Part shown: positions 11,457 through 21,750 of the stretch, piece after piece
How positions within the stretch are numbered: position 1 is the stretch's first letter
Layout: every line of letters starts with the position of its first letter
Source of the DNA: Chlorokybus atmophyticus
Taxonomy: Eukaryota > Streptophyta > Chlorokybophyceae > Chlorokybales > Chlorokybaceae
Length of the DNA stretch: 34,595 nucleotides
NCBI GenBank assembly: GCA_009103225.1
Contig: RHPI01003467.1
Coordinates: 2,177 to 36,771 of the forward strand
Direction: 5' to 3'
Notes under the pieces: generated by a model
Database searches by the model: none
What the model was told of the DNA's origin: nothing
Seen by the model: only the letters and a program-made list of their open reading frames with translations
Program-made: the position numbers and the translations under genes

Positions 11457-13827
11457 ATGGCGACGGTGGCGGTGGTGGTCGTAGCGGTGAGGTCTGCGGT
11501 GGCGACGCCTTGCTGCTGCTCCTCTAGCCAGGCACCGTCGTCGTCGTCAGCCAGGCGGGTGCCATCCCGCAGGGCGGTGGCCGTGAGGGCTCAGGGCACG
11601 GGCCGGGCAGGGAGCGCAGCGGCCGGCGCAGGAGCAAGTGAACACCGCTCTCCTCCAGCTTACTCCTACCGTCTGGCTGTGGGTTACACTGCGGGGGCTG
11701 CCGCCGGCCGATCTGCCGCACACGGCACGGGAGCTTCGACAGCCTTGGCCGCAGTGGAAGCAGCTGGGGGCAGCAGTCAAGCGCTGATCTTTGACTGTGA
11801 TGGTGTCATCCTGGAGTCGGAGGACTTGCATCGAAGGGCGTATAACGACGCATTCAAGGTAACTGAAGTCCAGCCATTCGATGAAATCGGCTATGGGTAT
11901 AGGAAATTCGATTTGCGGTCTAAGCGCAGGCAGCAGCACTTGCAGCACTGGTCAAACATAGTTGCAGCTGTGGTCGGTTGCTACAAGTACTGTTGTAAAG
12001 TGTTCGCTATGCATTTGCTGAAACTTGTCACGTAGCCAAACTGACAGCGGTTTTATTGCAGCATTTCGATGTAGTCTGTCCGGAGGGCTACAGGAACCCA
12101 TCAACCGGTGCCACGGAGTGGACAGAAGACTTTTATGATGACTTGCAGAACAGAGTTGGTGGAGGGAAGCCAAAGATGAGATGGTTCGCCAACAGCTGCG
12201 CTGTCTGCGCGTCTACGCCTGCAGTGCACGTACGACCCGTGCTGACTGGGTGATGGTGCTGGTCAACAGGTACTTCAGCTCATACGGCTGGCCAACTTCC
12301 AAGGCAGGGCCAGCACCCACCACTCAAGAGCAGCAAGATAGTTTGATTGACCTCCTGCAGGTAACAGGCAGCCATACATGTGAAGTTGTATTGCGTGTAC
12401 GTGTTTCTGTGCGCATGCGCTTGGGTGCAGTTACTGTGTCTGTACATTGCAAATATACACAAGCATGTCCCTATGTGCCCGTGTGGGTAACATCTGTACA
12501 TACCGACATGGCTGTGTTCAACTCTGGTTCCAATTGCTACTGCAGGACTGGAAGACGTCAAGATACCAGCAAATCATTGCAGGAGGGGAGGTCCGTGAAC
12601 AGCTTGGGAACAGCTTATTATTTGCATGGTTACAGTGGCACGAATTGTACGATGCTTGTGTCCTACTCTCTGACATCATATGTGCAGGTGCAAGCCAGAC
12701 CTGGCATTGTGCAGCTGATAGATGAAGCCTTTGAGAAGGTGTGTTCTGTTGCGCTTGGTGTTGCCCAGCAGCCTGTACGGTGAAACTGATTGAGATTTGC
12801 GGCAATCAGGGTGTCAAGGTGGCAGTCTGCTCAGCAGCAACAAAGAGCTCAGTGATATTTGTATTGTCCAATCTGCTTGGTCAGGTATGTCATAAGCTGC
12901 ATGCAACACATGTGGTACAGCATTTGGTACCACCCGCATGACTCATGATGGGGCCTAAATCTCAGGATCGCTTCAATCGACTTGACTGCTTTCTGGCTGG
13001 TATTGTACTCTACAAGTGGTTGTATGGTGGGTTGATGGTGGCAGGTTAAGTTGCATTGATATCGCTGGTACTTTTCAGGGGATGATGTTGACAAGAAGAA
13101 GCCTGACCCCAAAATCTACAAAGTTGCCGCAAAGGTGAGTTTTTTCGGTCTGGTCGTTGAGATGCGTACTCGAAGGAGCTTAGGCTGAATCATTGTGCTT
13201 TTGTACCCAGCACCTCGGCGTGGATCCTGCCAGCTGTGTTGTTGTAGAGGACAGCCTGATTGGCTTGCAGGTAATGACCTGTATCTGGTACGTTTCAAAA
13301 AGTGGGTTGTCAGTACTCCATCAATCTTACCGCTACAGCTACACGCAAGCTCACACCAGCAAAGATGCAGCACAGTCAGGATGCCTGCCTTGTTCTCTAC
13401 CGCTGCACAACACCAAATCGTACCATGAATTGCGTTACAGGCAGCCAAAGGTGCAGGCATGCGGTGTGTGATCACATACACATCCTCTACACGCAATCAG
13501 GTGAGCTGTTGTTGACAATCGGGGACTACTACTATTCTTGAAGGTTCAGTGCAAACTCTTGTTGCCACTCGCAGGACTTCTCTCCGGCAGATTTGGTGCT
13601 CCCTGAGATTGGCAACACAAGGTATGCAGATAGAGATGCTTTGTTCACAATGTCAAGCTTGAAACTTGCCATCATGCGCATGTTGTTCACAATGTCAAGC
13701 TTGAAACTTGCCATCATGCGCATGTGCGAGCTTGCGCACAACCCCAAGCTGAATACCTTGTTTGACTGTTTCACACAGGCTTTCCGAGCTCATGAAATTG
13801 GCAGACAGTAGGCCAGCATTGGCCTAG
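11457..13827 (+). CDS. Plastid HAD-superfamily phosphatase, At4g39970 type
   Basis: Predicted 363 residues in 12 exons: 11457-11858, 12062-12183, 12270-12360, 12546-12590, 12688-12738, 12810-12884, 12966-12999, 13079-13134, 13211-13270, 13441-13500, 13575-13621, 13779-13827. The start is the first ATG (MATVAVVVVAVRSAVATP). About 100 Ala/Ser/Arg-rich residues, with a VAVRAQ site typical of algal stromal cleavage, form a plastid leader. HAD motifs follow: FDCDGV (nucleophile Asp113, acid/base Asp115), VAVCSAAT (Ser245), DKKKPDPKIY (Lys) and VVVEDS (Glu305, Asp306). The cap has GGGKPKMRWYFSSYGWP and DWKTSRYQ, and the end has ITYTSSTRNQDF. These match the land-plant protein At4g39970, a relative of CbbY, more closely than the xylulose-1,5-bisphosphate phosphatase CBBY itself. 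The substrate is therefore open, probably a small sugar phosphate in the stroma. Confidence 0.93.
13641..13724 (+). repeat. 42-bp perfect tandem duplication
   Basis: Bases 13641-13682 are repeated exactly at 13683-13724. The unit starts TTGTTCACAATGTC. Both copies lie in the last intron (13622-13778) of the HAD gene. The local frame is open, but splicing 13621 to 13779 gives the expected C-terminus. Confidence 0.95.
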
Positions 13828-13837
13828 TAACAACACA

Positions 13838-13858
13838 CAGCAAGCCCACGGCTTGCTG
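13838..13858 (+). terminator. 3' UTR hairpin of the HAD gene
   Basis: CAGCAAGCC, the loop CAC and GGCTTGCTG make a 9-bp perfect stem starting 11 nt after the stop codon. The function is unknown; it may be a UTR structure rather than a terminator. Confidence 0.45.
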
Positions 13859-14059
13859 TACTGGCAATTGCAAGGTTTAATTTGGACCACAAGAGATATA
13901 CATGTGCCGCCGTGATGGCAGCTGTTGCAGTAACAGGGATAGCATTAGTGATAGGCCTACAACAGGCTGTTGTGTTGTTTTGTTAGCGGTGTGAGTGCGG
14001 ATCACTATTTGGTGGTCAGCCACCTTGGAAAGCATAGCCATTTTGCGTTAGCTCGTTAT

Positions 14060-14064
14060 TGTAA
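14060..14064 (+). terminator. Candidate poly(A) signal TGTAA
   Basis: TGTAA lies 233 nt after the stop codon of the HAD gene. It is the first plus-strand occurrence that I see downstream. Confidence 0.45.
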
Positions 14065-14561
14065 AGCATGTCCTCAGCCCATATCACAACCATGCACACA
14101 TGCAGGATTTTGCACTTGCGCATGCTCAATTTGTAAATTTGTCGTAGGCGAGTGCCACATTGCAAACCGCATTGGACAGGGCAGAGGTCATGGTATTTCA
14201 TGCACACAGGTGTGCGCACAGGCAAGGATTGTGTACATGCTATACGACGCGCTGTGCACGCGCAACACCATGCAACATGCACACCACTCGAGCATTGCAT
14301 GCATACCCGCAAAGTGACAATGTCTAGGCTTGTCTGTAGCCCAAATGCAAAGCAATAGCAAAAGAGAAACAATGCCATCAAGGCAAAGACCAAGCACGGC
14401 AAGGACTTAATTACAGCAGGGGCAATGAAAGACTACAACTACTGTGCACTGTCTCAGTGCGTGCAAGTGGGGCGGAGGGACAAGAGGCAGCAGCAGCAAG
14501 TAGCAGCAGGCATTGGGTTGTCTGTCAGGACAACCTCTGCTGGGCCAGCCTCCTGAGACGT

Positions 14562-14635
14562 AGTTGTCCCTTCCATGCACCATCAAGGTCCATGAGACAG
14601 TTGTCCCTTCACAAGGACCATCAAGTCCATGTGAA
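14562..14635. repeat. Imperfect 37-nt tandem repeat, two units
   Basis: Units 14562-14598 and 14599-14635 both start AGTTGTCCCTTC and share the ACCATCAAG and GTCCATG segments, with a few substitutions. Confidence 0.7.
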
Positions 14636-14992
14636 GGGGCATCGCTGTCTGCGTTGCCAACACTAGTCTGCCAACATTACGAAGCAAATGGAATGTAACA
14701 CGAGCGCAACCGCAGCATATGCACCATGACCCCCGCGAGCGCAAACCTCAGCAGTTGCAGAGCACGCTGTGACGCTAGATTTCCAACTCAAACCCGTCCA
14801 CAGACTCCTAGGCGGACTTCACAAGCAAATCACCATGGTGAACTGCAAGTACAACACCTTCATTGTTGCGCCATGCCAAGCATAAGCCTCATGCGCAGCC
14901 ATACAACAAAGCAAAGCCATGGCAAAACTCTACTCAGAATCAACCTAACCTCCACCGCATGCAACGGAGGAAGCTGCCTGACACCACAACTG

Positions 14993-17444
14993 TCACTTAG
15001 ACGCGCTGCGCAGATACTCCGTCCAGTACTCCAAACCTCCAATCTCAATGAGTTGGTTCTGAATCTCTTCAAAAGACTGATCATGTTTCAGATCAAAGCG
15101 CCCTTTCTGAATGACTGTCACCTTCATGCCGGCTGTCTCAGCCAATTCCTTCAATTCCTGCAGGCAAACACATATCGACTTTACGACATCACACACATTG
15201 CCACATCACAGCTACCAATATGTTGTGCACACACGCACGCACACATGTACACAAGGGCCCCGCACCCGCACGCGTACACGCACGAGCACACGCATACCTT
15301 CGGGTCAACTCCTCGGCATTCGGGCATTCCTCTCAGCATTTCAACGTGCCGCCGCAGCAGCCACTTGAAAGCCTCCGCGTCATTGCGATCCTCAAATGCG
15401 ATCACGTGGGGCTTGCGCTCGCCCGTTGCGGACATGTCCAACGAGTAGTAGCCGCCGGCACCAGAGATGAAGATGACCTGATAAACCCAACATATCTTAT
15501 CACAGTGTTCTCCACCCAACATCTGTTCACCAGTCTCATTTGATACATAGTCCAAAAAATTACAGAAGAACCAATGGTTTTTGTGGTGGTTAACAATAGT
15601 AGTGTATTGCAAATGCGACCACCTACACAGACAAACTTCAAGTCCAGCCACCAGTCAGGATTCTCCCTTTCATATTTCCTAAACTGGAAAGCGAGACAGT
15701 AATCAGTGCCAACCACTCAGCGCTGCGGTCAGTCGGAAGCACGGCTTCATGATGGAAAGTTATATAACACGAGTCGCCCGCTTCATGACATAATGCGGTG
15801 GAGATATGTTACAACACATACCTGCATGTCCGCTTTCTGGCGCATGGCTTCATCAACCTGCCGCTGCAAATAGGCCTCCCATTCAGGGTCAGCTTTCGGT
15901 TCTGGCCGAGATTTCTCACCACTCAAGGGCAGACTGCTGCTGCTGCTGCTGCTTTCAGCCTGCTCTGAACTAGCTATCCGCTCTTCCTTCTCCTTGTCGT
16001 CTTCCTCCTCCTCCTCCTCCTCCTCCTTGTCCTTCACCTTCTCTTGTGCTCTCATTCTCAAAGCCTCCGTGCTTCGCTTCAGATCCGCAATCGCCTCAAG
16101 CTGAAGCTCTCCCTCCCTTTCGGCCTTGACAATCGATGATGGGGATGCTGATGGTAATGGTGATAGAGATGATGGTAATGATGGTGCGCCCTGCGGGCCT
16201 TCTTCTTGGTCTCTTCCTTCTTCACTTTCTGCAACACTTACCAAGACTGAGTGACTTTGTTCATAGCCTAACAGCGGTATAACACAGCTAGTAACCGAAA
16301 CTGCTATTGTCACTGTCACATACAATTCATAGCTGTCCGGAGTATCAATCACGTTTCACCTTGTAGGCATACCACAGGTATACAATTTTGCGTTTTTGTA
16401 TTGTACGCACGCGCGTGTATGCATGTGTACGTGTGCTTGTCAAAACATGGTGTAGCTGTTGAGCGCTTACCCACAACAGTGCGCGTGTCTTGCGTGCTGC
16501 TTAACTCGCCTTCGCCAACATTGACTACGCTTTCTACTCTTTGTTCTTCTTCTTGTGTCAATGAGGGTTGAGTTGGAGGAGAGTTCCTCAAAGCCTCGCG
16601 TTCCGCTTGCATGCGCCGCAGCAGCCACGCAACGGACCAAAGCACAACGGCCCACAAACCCACCCACACCGCCAGCTGGCCCTGTCAGCATAAAGGCAAG
16701 AATCAACCACGAAAGGAAAGCAAGCACGTGCGTGTGAAAGGGTCCAGAATGCATGTGCATGAAACAACTGGCTAAAGCAGGTCACACGCGCAAGCATGCG
16801 CATGCATGAGCAGGCACACATGCACGCACACGCGCATGCGCATGCACCCACACAAGCACACGCTGTGCGCGCGCATGCACATGCATGAGCGCATGCGTGC
16901 GTGCAAACAGACTTGCACGCACAGCGGAAGACCCTGTATACACGCATGCATGCATGGCAAGCAAGTAACTAAGGCATGTACCGGCTTTTTCCAGTAGGAA
17001 GGCGGAGGTGGATCGGCTTCAGGCGGAGAGGTTGAGGTGACATGCTTTTGATTTGATGATGCAGAAGGCTGAAAACTTGCTGAAGATTGTGTAGACGAAG
17101 AAGATGAAGAAGTTGATGATGATGATGATGATGTGCCGGCGGCAGCAACAGTGCAATGCCTTGGTTTCCTGCTTGCTCTCTGAGCTCGCCAAAGGCAGGG
17201 TTTGTGCAGTACAAAAGCTTCGCTTTGTCTGCATGAACGATCAGATATCAAACCCTATTTGAGGAAGAGAAGCCTGCAATGCTCCAAGCATGCATGCTGC
17301 CTCAGGCCAATCGCTCTGAGCATGCAAGCGGCGCCCACACCTGCAGCGCCTCCTCAACACCAGCAGCGACTCCCTCGTCCAGCCCTCCAGGCACAACGCC
17401 GCCCCGGGCCCGCCCACCGCCGTCGCTGCCGCTGCCGCCGCCAT
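14993..17444 (-). CDS. Plastid-targeted membrane protein with DUF3110-like C-terminus
   Basis: Predicted 454 residues. Exons: 17444-17341, 17228-16982, 16681-16471, 16228-15822, 15683-15633, 15477-15298, 15157-14993. The ATG gives MAAAAAATAVGG and a basic leader ending near RKPRHCTVAAAG, which looks like a plastid transit peptide. Ser runs and a Pro-rich PPPPSYWKKP follow, then one membrane segment (about 120-138, LAVWVGLWAVVLWSVAWLL). Residues 190-320 are very acidic and charged, with a run of eight Glu. The C-terminal 130 residues hold NPDWWLDLKF, GGYYSLDMSATGERKPHVI, AFEDRNDAEAFKWLL and a final VTVIQKGRFDL segment. This pattern resembles DUF3110 proteins of cyanobacteria and plastids. The DUF assignment is from memory and moderate. 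The KF/VI junction uses a weak GTCTGT donor. Probably a thylakoid or envelope protein of unknown role. Confidence 0.8.
16742..16930. repeat. Alternating purine-pyrimidine tract in an intron
   Basis: A long stretch dominated by CA, CG and TG steps with many GCATGC units lies in intron 2 of the DUF3110-like gene. Such sequence favours Z-DNA. It also produces Cys/His/Met-rich false frames on both strands. Confidence 0.7.
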
Positions 17445-17926
17445 GTCGCCGACACTCTTGGCCACTGTGGTTGACGGTTGTAGTTGACAAGTTTAGTTCA
17501 CTTGCTGGCAAATCAGTTCACTCAACCAGTCGAAACACATAGTGATAGGTCTGACACTCAGTTCACAACTCGCGGGAAAGCGCGTAACAAGCAAATGGTT
17601 CATTCGCTTTCCCGCCTTTGCGATTGAAATCAATGTTGTTGTTAGGCACTCAGGCGTTGCTGGCGGCGGCGACGGCGGCGGTGTTGTCGTGGTCGTCGTT
17701 GTCATCACTCCCTTGGGTTAGCTGCTTGTGCTTGTCGTCATCTTCGTCGTGAACCTCGTGGCTGGCGGGCTGCTTGGCAGCGGCGGAGGTGCCTATGTGC
17801 GGCAGGGGCGTAGTTGAGGGCAGCAAGCTGGCAGAGAAGGATTAAATAGAGGCTTAGGGTTGGGACTTTGGGCTTAGAGTTAGGTTTGTACACATAAGCG
17901 TTGGTTTTCTATACGGGTTTGTAGGG
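17445..17926. promoter_or_regulatory. Bidirectional promoter, DUF3110-like / ASF1
   Basis: 482 bp between divergent start codons. It contains two inverted E2F-type sites and, on the ASF1 side, a TTAGGGTT motif at 17854-17861, the complement of a telo-box core. Simple GGC and GTC triplet runs occur around 17650-17700. No other gene is supported. Confidence 0.6.
17572..17615. promoter_or_regulatory. Paired inverted E2F-type binding sites
   Basis: GCGGGAAAGC at 17572-17581 and its exact reverse complement GCTTTCCCGC at 17606-17615 are 24 bp apart. Each contains TTTCCCGC, which fits the E2F/DP consensus TTTSSCGC. They lie about 130 bp from the DUF3110-like ATG and 312 bp from the ASF1 ATG. ASF1 genes are known E2F targets in plants and animals. 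Confidence 0.65.
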
Positions 17927-18921
17927 ATGATACCTATAAACGTCACGAATGTGGGTGTGCTGGACAACCCTACAGGGTTCATGAGCCCATTCCAGTTTGA
18001 CATCTCATACGACTGCCTGACCGACCTGCAAAACGGTACGCTTGTTGTTGCAAAGCTTCACCATAAGTCCTGTTCTCATCACGCAGCAAACGTGATGTCC
18101 AAAGCAATGTTGTTATGCATAATGATCAGTTATGCGCGTGTTGTTATCCATAATGTGTTCCATCAACGCGTGCGTTTTGTCGCATTATTGTGTGTGCAGA
18201 TCTGGAATGGAAAATCACGTACGTGGGGTGTGCGGAGGACACGAGGTTTGACCAAGTGCTCGACAGCGTCATGGTTGGGCCTGTAAGGGTTGGCAGCTAT
18301 CGCTTTGTGTTTCAGGTGCCCAGTGTTACTTGATAAAGTTTGTCTACAAGCGTGCATATGTTTGTGATCTCACCCCTGATTGCGTGTACAAGTGTGGGTG
18401 CGTGCGCGCCGCCACATGCGTATAATCTCACCTCTTGTTTTGTGTACTGCGCGCACACACATGCAACAGGGGGCGCATGCATGTAATGCAATCTCGCTCC
18501 CAATGTGTATATGTGTGTGCGCATGCGTGTGCGATGCTTGCACGCATGCAATCTCACCTCCTTGTGTGTGACTGTGCAGACGGATGCTCCTGACCCTACG
18601 AGGATACCAGTGGCTGATTTGGTGGGCGTGACGGTGTTGCTGTTGACGTGTTCGTACAACGAGCAGGAGTTTCTGCGCGTCGGCTACTACGTCAATAACG
18701 AGTACACTGAGGAGGAGCTGAGGGAAAACCCTCCCGAAACGCCGATCCTCGACAAGGTCCAACGTAACATCCTCGCCGACAAGCCCCGCGTGACCAAATT
18801 CCCTGTCAAGTTCGACGAGCCGCCTGACGAACCGAAAATCAACATCAACACTGACCCCGCTGCAGAGTTGCAACAATCTGAGCTGGATGACACGGCTGTG
18901 TTTGTGTCCGCTGAATCGTGA
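17927..18921 (+). CDS. ASF1: Histone H3-H4 chaperone ASF1
   Basis: Predicted 188 residues; it binds H3-H4 dimers and hands them to CAF-1 or HIRA during nucleosome assembly in the nucleus. Exons: 17927-18035, 18200-18315, 18580-18921. The first ATG gives MIPINVTNVGVLDNPTGF. The immunoglobulin-like ASF1 core is complete: PFQFDISYDCL, DLEWKITYVGCAEDTRFDQV, DSVMVGPVRVGSYRFVFQ, GVTVLLLTCSYNEQEFLRVG, YYVNNEYTEEELRENPP and VQRNILADKPRVTKFPVKF. A short acidic tail of about 35 residues (DEPPDEPKININTDP) follows, shorter than in yeast. Both introns fall inside conserved blocks, and the joined sequence reads without a gap. The promoter carries paired E2F-type sites, which suggests S-phase expression. 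A further 5' exon cannot be excluded, but none is needed. Confidence 0.97.
18367..18579 (+). repeat. Four degenerate repeat units at the end of ASF1 intron 2
   Basis: The motif ATCTCACCYC (ATCTCGCTCC in unit 3) recurs at 18367, 18425, 18491 and 18551, spaced 58, 66 and 60 nt. Each is followed by a TGTGT-rich and GCATGC-rich segment. The last unit supplies the pyrimidine tract and the AG acceptor at 18578-18579. Confidence 0.7.
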
Positions 18922-19575
18922 CAGGGAGCTTGCGGGTGATTAAGGTGTTGTGTGCGTGTTGTGTCCAAGCGGTTGGCTGCAGCGCACGTGGCTTTGAGCG
19001 CTTGCGCAGCACTTGAAAGCAGTAGATTGAACTGATAGATTGACAAAGAAGGACCACTTGTATATTAACAGTGCAAGAGCGCTATGCTGCCAGGAGACTG
19101 TCATTGATTGTTGGGATGTGTGTCGGCAGGTACGCCCACACACGCATGACATGCTTGGTTAAGACAGTATGAATTTTGAAACAATGGGTGTGTACAGTGG
19201 ATTTGCAGGTGTAGTCAAGTTGTAGATACAAACACCAAGACATTGACGCATACTCAATCTCACAAACGCGTTGTTTATGTAGGAAAGCCCTAGCCAACGG
19301 GGGACTGCTACAACAATCAACATCGACAACTAAGTGCATGCAAGCAGGGACCGCGAGAAGCAACACAGGGCCCAGTCTACACAGCAGTGCTTTGCACAGA
19401 TCATGCAGTCAGTAGAACTGACTAACCGCCATGATCAAGATGAATATTGAATGTCTCAACTGTACACAGCATGGACCAGCCCAAACTCTACAATCAATGA
19501 CACAGACAGCATGCCACAGTCCTTGCACTCTATTTATTATACGACACACACTGGAACTAAGAGCCAAGGGGGCCA
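18922..19575. other. Convergent intergenic region, ASF1 / RNF25
   Basis: 654 bp between two stop codons. I see no gene, repeat or TGTAA signal on either strand, so the poly(A) sites of both neighbours are not evident here. Confidence 0.6.
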
Positions 19576-21678
19576 CTAGCAACCTGCATCTGTTTCTGCA
19601 GCCTCAGCCCTTGGTTTTGCAACCCACTGCGGGCAAGGCTCCTCCGGCTTGCCTGAAGCTTGCTGCTGACCTCTCAACAGTGGAGCTGCATTGCTGCTCC
19701 TTGAGGGCTGAACCACTCTAACCCTACTTGCTCTCTCTCTATCCCCTCTATAATGTTGTCTTTGCTGCATCGTTGTCGGCCTTTGCCGCTCTGCTGATAA
19801 CAAGTCTCCGGCTACACTACTTTTGTTACTACTACTCGTGGCCGTGTGTGACTCGTGGAAGCCGCCATCGAGCGGGACAGAACTTGACCGACTGTTTGGT
19901 GGGATATCTCCACCACTGTGAGAACCTCTTTGCTGGCCACCGCGGTTGCGATATCGATGATGATGACGAGGTGCCCTCTGCTGCGCATGCTGCTGGGAGA
20001 TATCGCTTGGCGCCGCGCGTGCTCTTCTAGTGTTGTTGTTGTTGTTGTTCTTGTTGTTGTGTGCGCCTACCTTTGGTGTCTGCTGATCAGATGTTGTGGC
20101 ATTTGACGTGCTGGCTTCCGGAGGAGGCGTGGGTGCTGGCCGTATGTACACGGTGTCTTCAGTGATGGTTGCAACGCCTTTTATCTCTATGATGCCTCCC
20201 CGTGCTTTCTGGCTTCGATACAGCTGCTCAAAGCTGCGCTGCCTTGCCTCTTCTATGACTTTCAGCTCCGATGTCAACACCACGGTCTGCATATTAGAGT
20301 TGGGGTCCATATCGCTGCCTCCACCTGCGGCCTCCTCTTGCAGCCAGCCACTCGCATGGGCGATATCGCTGGCATGAATGATATATCTGCAAATCGGACA
20401 GAACAATCGCTCGGGCAGGGAAGCCATGTCCTTCCCACCAGCTTGATATAGCCACCAGCGCCGGAAACAAACCCGATGAAAGCAGTGATAGCAACTCATG
20501 AGCTTGACAAGCTGGCTTTCATCCGCTTCATGCAGAGGCATAAGACAGAACACGCAGTCGCCTTCGGGCGCATTCATTGCAGTTAGACGCTCGCGAGCGG
20601 CTTCTATCAGCGCAACGAGCATGGGACTGCCCTCGAGTTCTGATAGTGTCTCCCGCAATGTTGTTAATAACGTCTTCACACGGCCTTCCAACCCACGCAC
20701 ATTGGTGAACGCCACCTCCGGAGCGTGCTTAGGATACTGCATGACATATAATCCTGTATATGCTGTATTATGCACCTGAAGCACAAACATGCGTGCATGC
20801 GTGCGCGTGCACGTGTGCCACAGCTTAGGGACTCAGCCAAGTTGCAACAGCAATCGTCCAGCGCCCCGAGCATACATGATAACAACAGGTTTATGCGGCA
20901 TACAGACCACAACTACCCAACAGAGTACCGAACCATGCAAACAAGAGCCACCATCAAGGAATTCTTCACTCAGGCACATGCACATACACGCATGTGTGTG
21001 CACACATGTGTATGTATGTGCATGTATACATGCACATGCACACGTATATCTATACATGTATGTATGAATGTATGTATGTATGTATGTATTTATGCGTGTA
21101 TACATACATAAGTACACATATACGAGGTGCCGGTGGCTACATAAGAACGCTGATGCCAATGCATGGCGCAGATAGTAAAAGCAAAAGATCAGCAGGCACG
21201 CAGCCATGCCGACGTGAACATTCAGTCGTACCTGATTAGAAGCTTTCACAACCAAAGTAGCGCTCACGAACTGCGCACAAGAAAATACAAGTCGACTTTG
21301 TCTGACAAACCAAGTCAAAATTGCGTGCTGCTGTACTATGCGCTCAATATGCTCTTTCACTTTTGACTATCATAACCATCACAAGCCATCATCATCATGA
21401 CCAAGCATGCTTAAGGCAATGTCTATTAAGAAAAGAGAAACAAACTGATGCTGAATGCAACTTGACACACACTGCGGAGTTAAAATGTCCATGTCAGCCA
21501 AACAGACCTGCTGGGTGACGTCCTCAGCGGTGTAAGGCGCAAGGTCAATCTCCAGCGCAGGCGGCCTCCTCCGCCAGACTCTCAGCCTGCCGTCGCCATC
21601 GCCGTCAACGTCGCCATACAGCGCCTCCACCGCCGCCAGCTCCTCCTCGTCCTCCCCCGCCGCCTCCACCACCTCCAT
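19576..21678 (-). CDS. RNF25: RWD/RING-H2 E3 ubiquitin ligase, RNF25 type
   Basis: Predicted 456 residues. Exons: 21678-21508, 21270-21232, 20736-19576. The ATG gives MEVVEAAGEDEEELAAVEAL, the usual start of an RWD domain. The domain runs on through EIDLAPYTAEDVTQQ, FVSATLVVKASNQ and YPKHAPEVAFTNVRGL. The small 39-nt second exon and the acceptor before YPKHAP were chosen because they restore the exact RWD spacing of RNF25. A RING-H2 follows: Cys131, Cys134, Cys152, His154, His157, Cys160, Cys183, Cys186. Further on, SQKARGGIIEIKG matches the RGGIID block of RNF25. The last 200 residues are disordered: Asn run, His/Arg/Gly/Ser rich. RNF25 family members ubiquitinate stalled-ribosome and other targets in animals; the algal substrate is unknown. 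Confidence 0.92.
21057..21090. repeat. TGTA tetranucleotide microsatellite
   Basis: About eight TGTA units, one changed to TGAA, in intron 2 of the RNF25-type gene. They sit next to other TG/CA-rich sequence at 20979-21060. Confidence 0.85.
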
Positions 21679-21750
21679 GCTGGACAATGCCCATGGCGAC
21701 TTACTTGTCCTGGTTAGTGGTGTTAAGGGTTGTAGGCGGTGGCGGCGGTG
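21679..21750. promoter_or_regulatory. 72-bp head-to-head promoter, RNF25 / SEC10
   Basis: Only 72 bp separate the RNF25-type ATG (minus, 21678) and the SEC10 ATG (plus, 21751). The segment has GGC/GGT repeats and no TATA box. Both promoters and 5' UTRs must share this space or overlap the other gene. Confidence 0.75.

Larger units (their letters stand above)
13828..14992. other. Convergent intergenic region, HAD / DUF3110-like
   Basis: About 1.16 kb between two 3' ends. It holds the hairpin, a TGTAA and a 37-nt imperfect tandem repeat. I see no gene. A minus-strand TGTAA (TTACA at 14411-14415) is 580 nt beyond the DUF3110-like stop, which is rather far. Confidence 0.6.

Noticed and set aside
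13593-13811. Open frame containing a duplicated ALFTMSSLKLAIMRM peptide
   Set aside because: The segment is an intron. Splicing 13621 to 13779 gives the conserved HAD C-terminus LSELMKLADS, while the open frame replaces it.
15220-15543. His/Thr/Arg-rich plus-strand frame
   Set aside because: It is antisense to DUF3110-like exon 6 and its TG/CA-rich intron; its composition comes from dinucleotide bias.
16588-16947. Cys/Ala/His-rich minus-strand frame resembling a metal-binding protein
   Set aside because: It is the alternating GCATGC-rich intron read in frame and crosses the real exon in the wrong frame.
20833-21360. Tyr/His/Cys-rich minus-strand frame of 175 codons
   Set aside because: Only the 39-nt RWD exon within it (21270-21232) is coding; the rest is intron with TG/CA and TGTA repeats.
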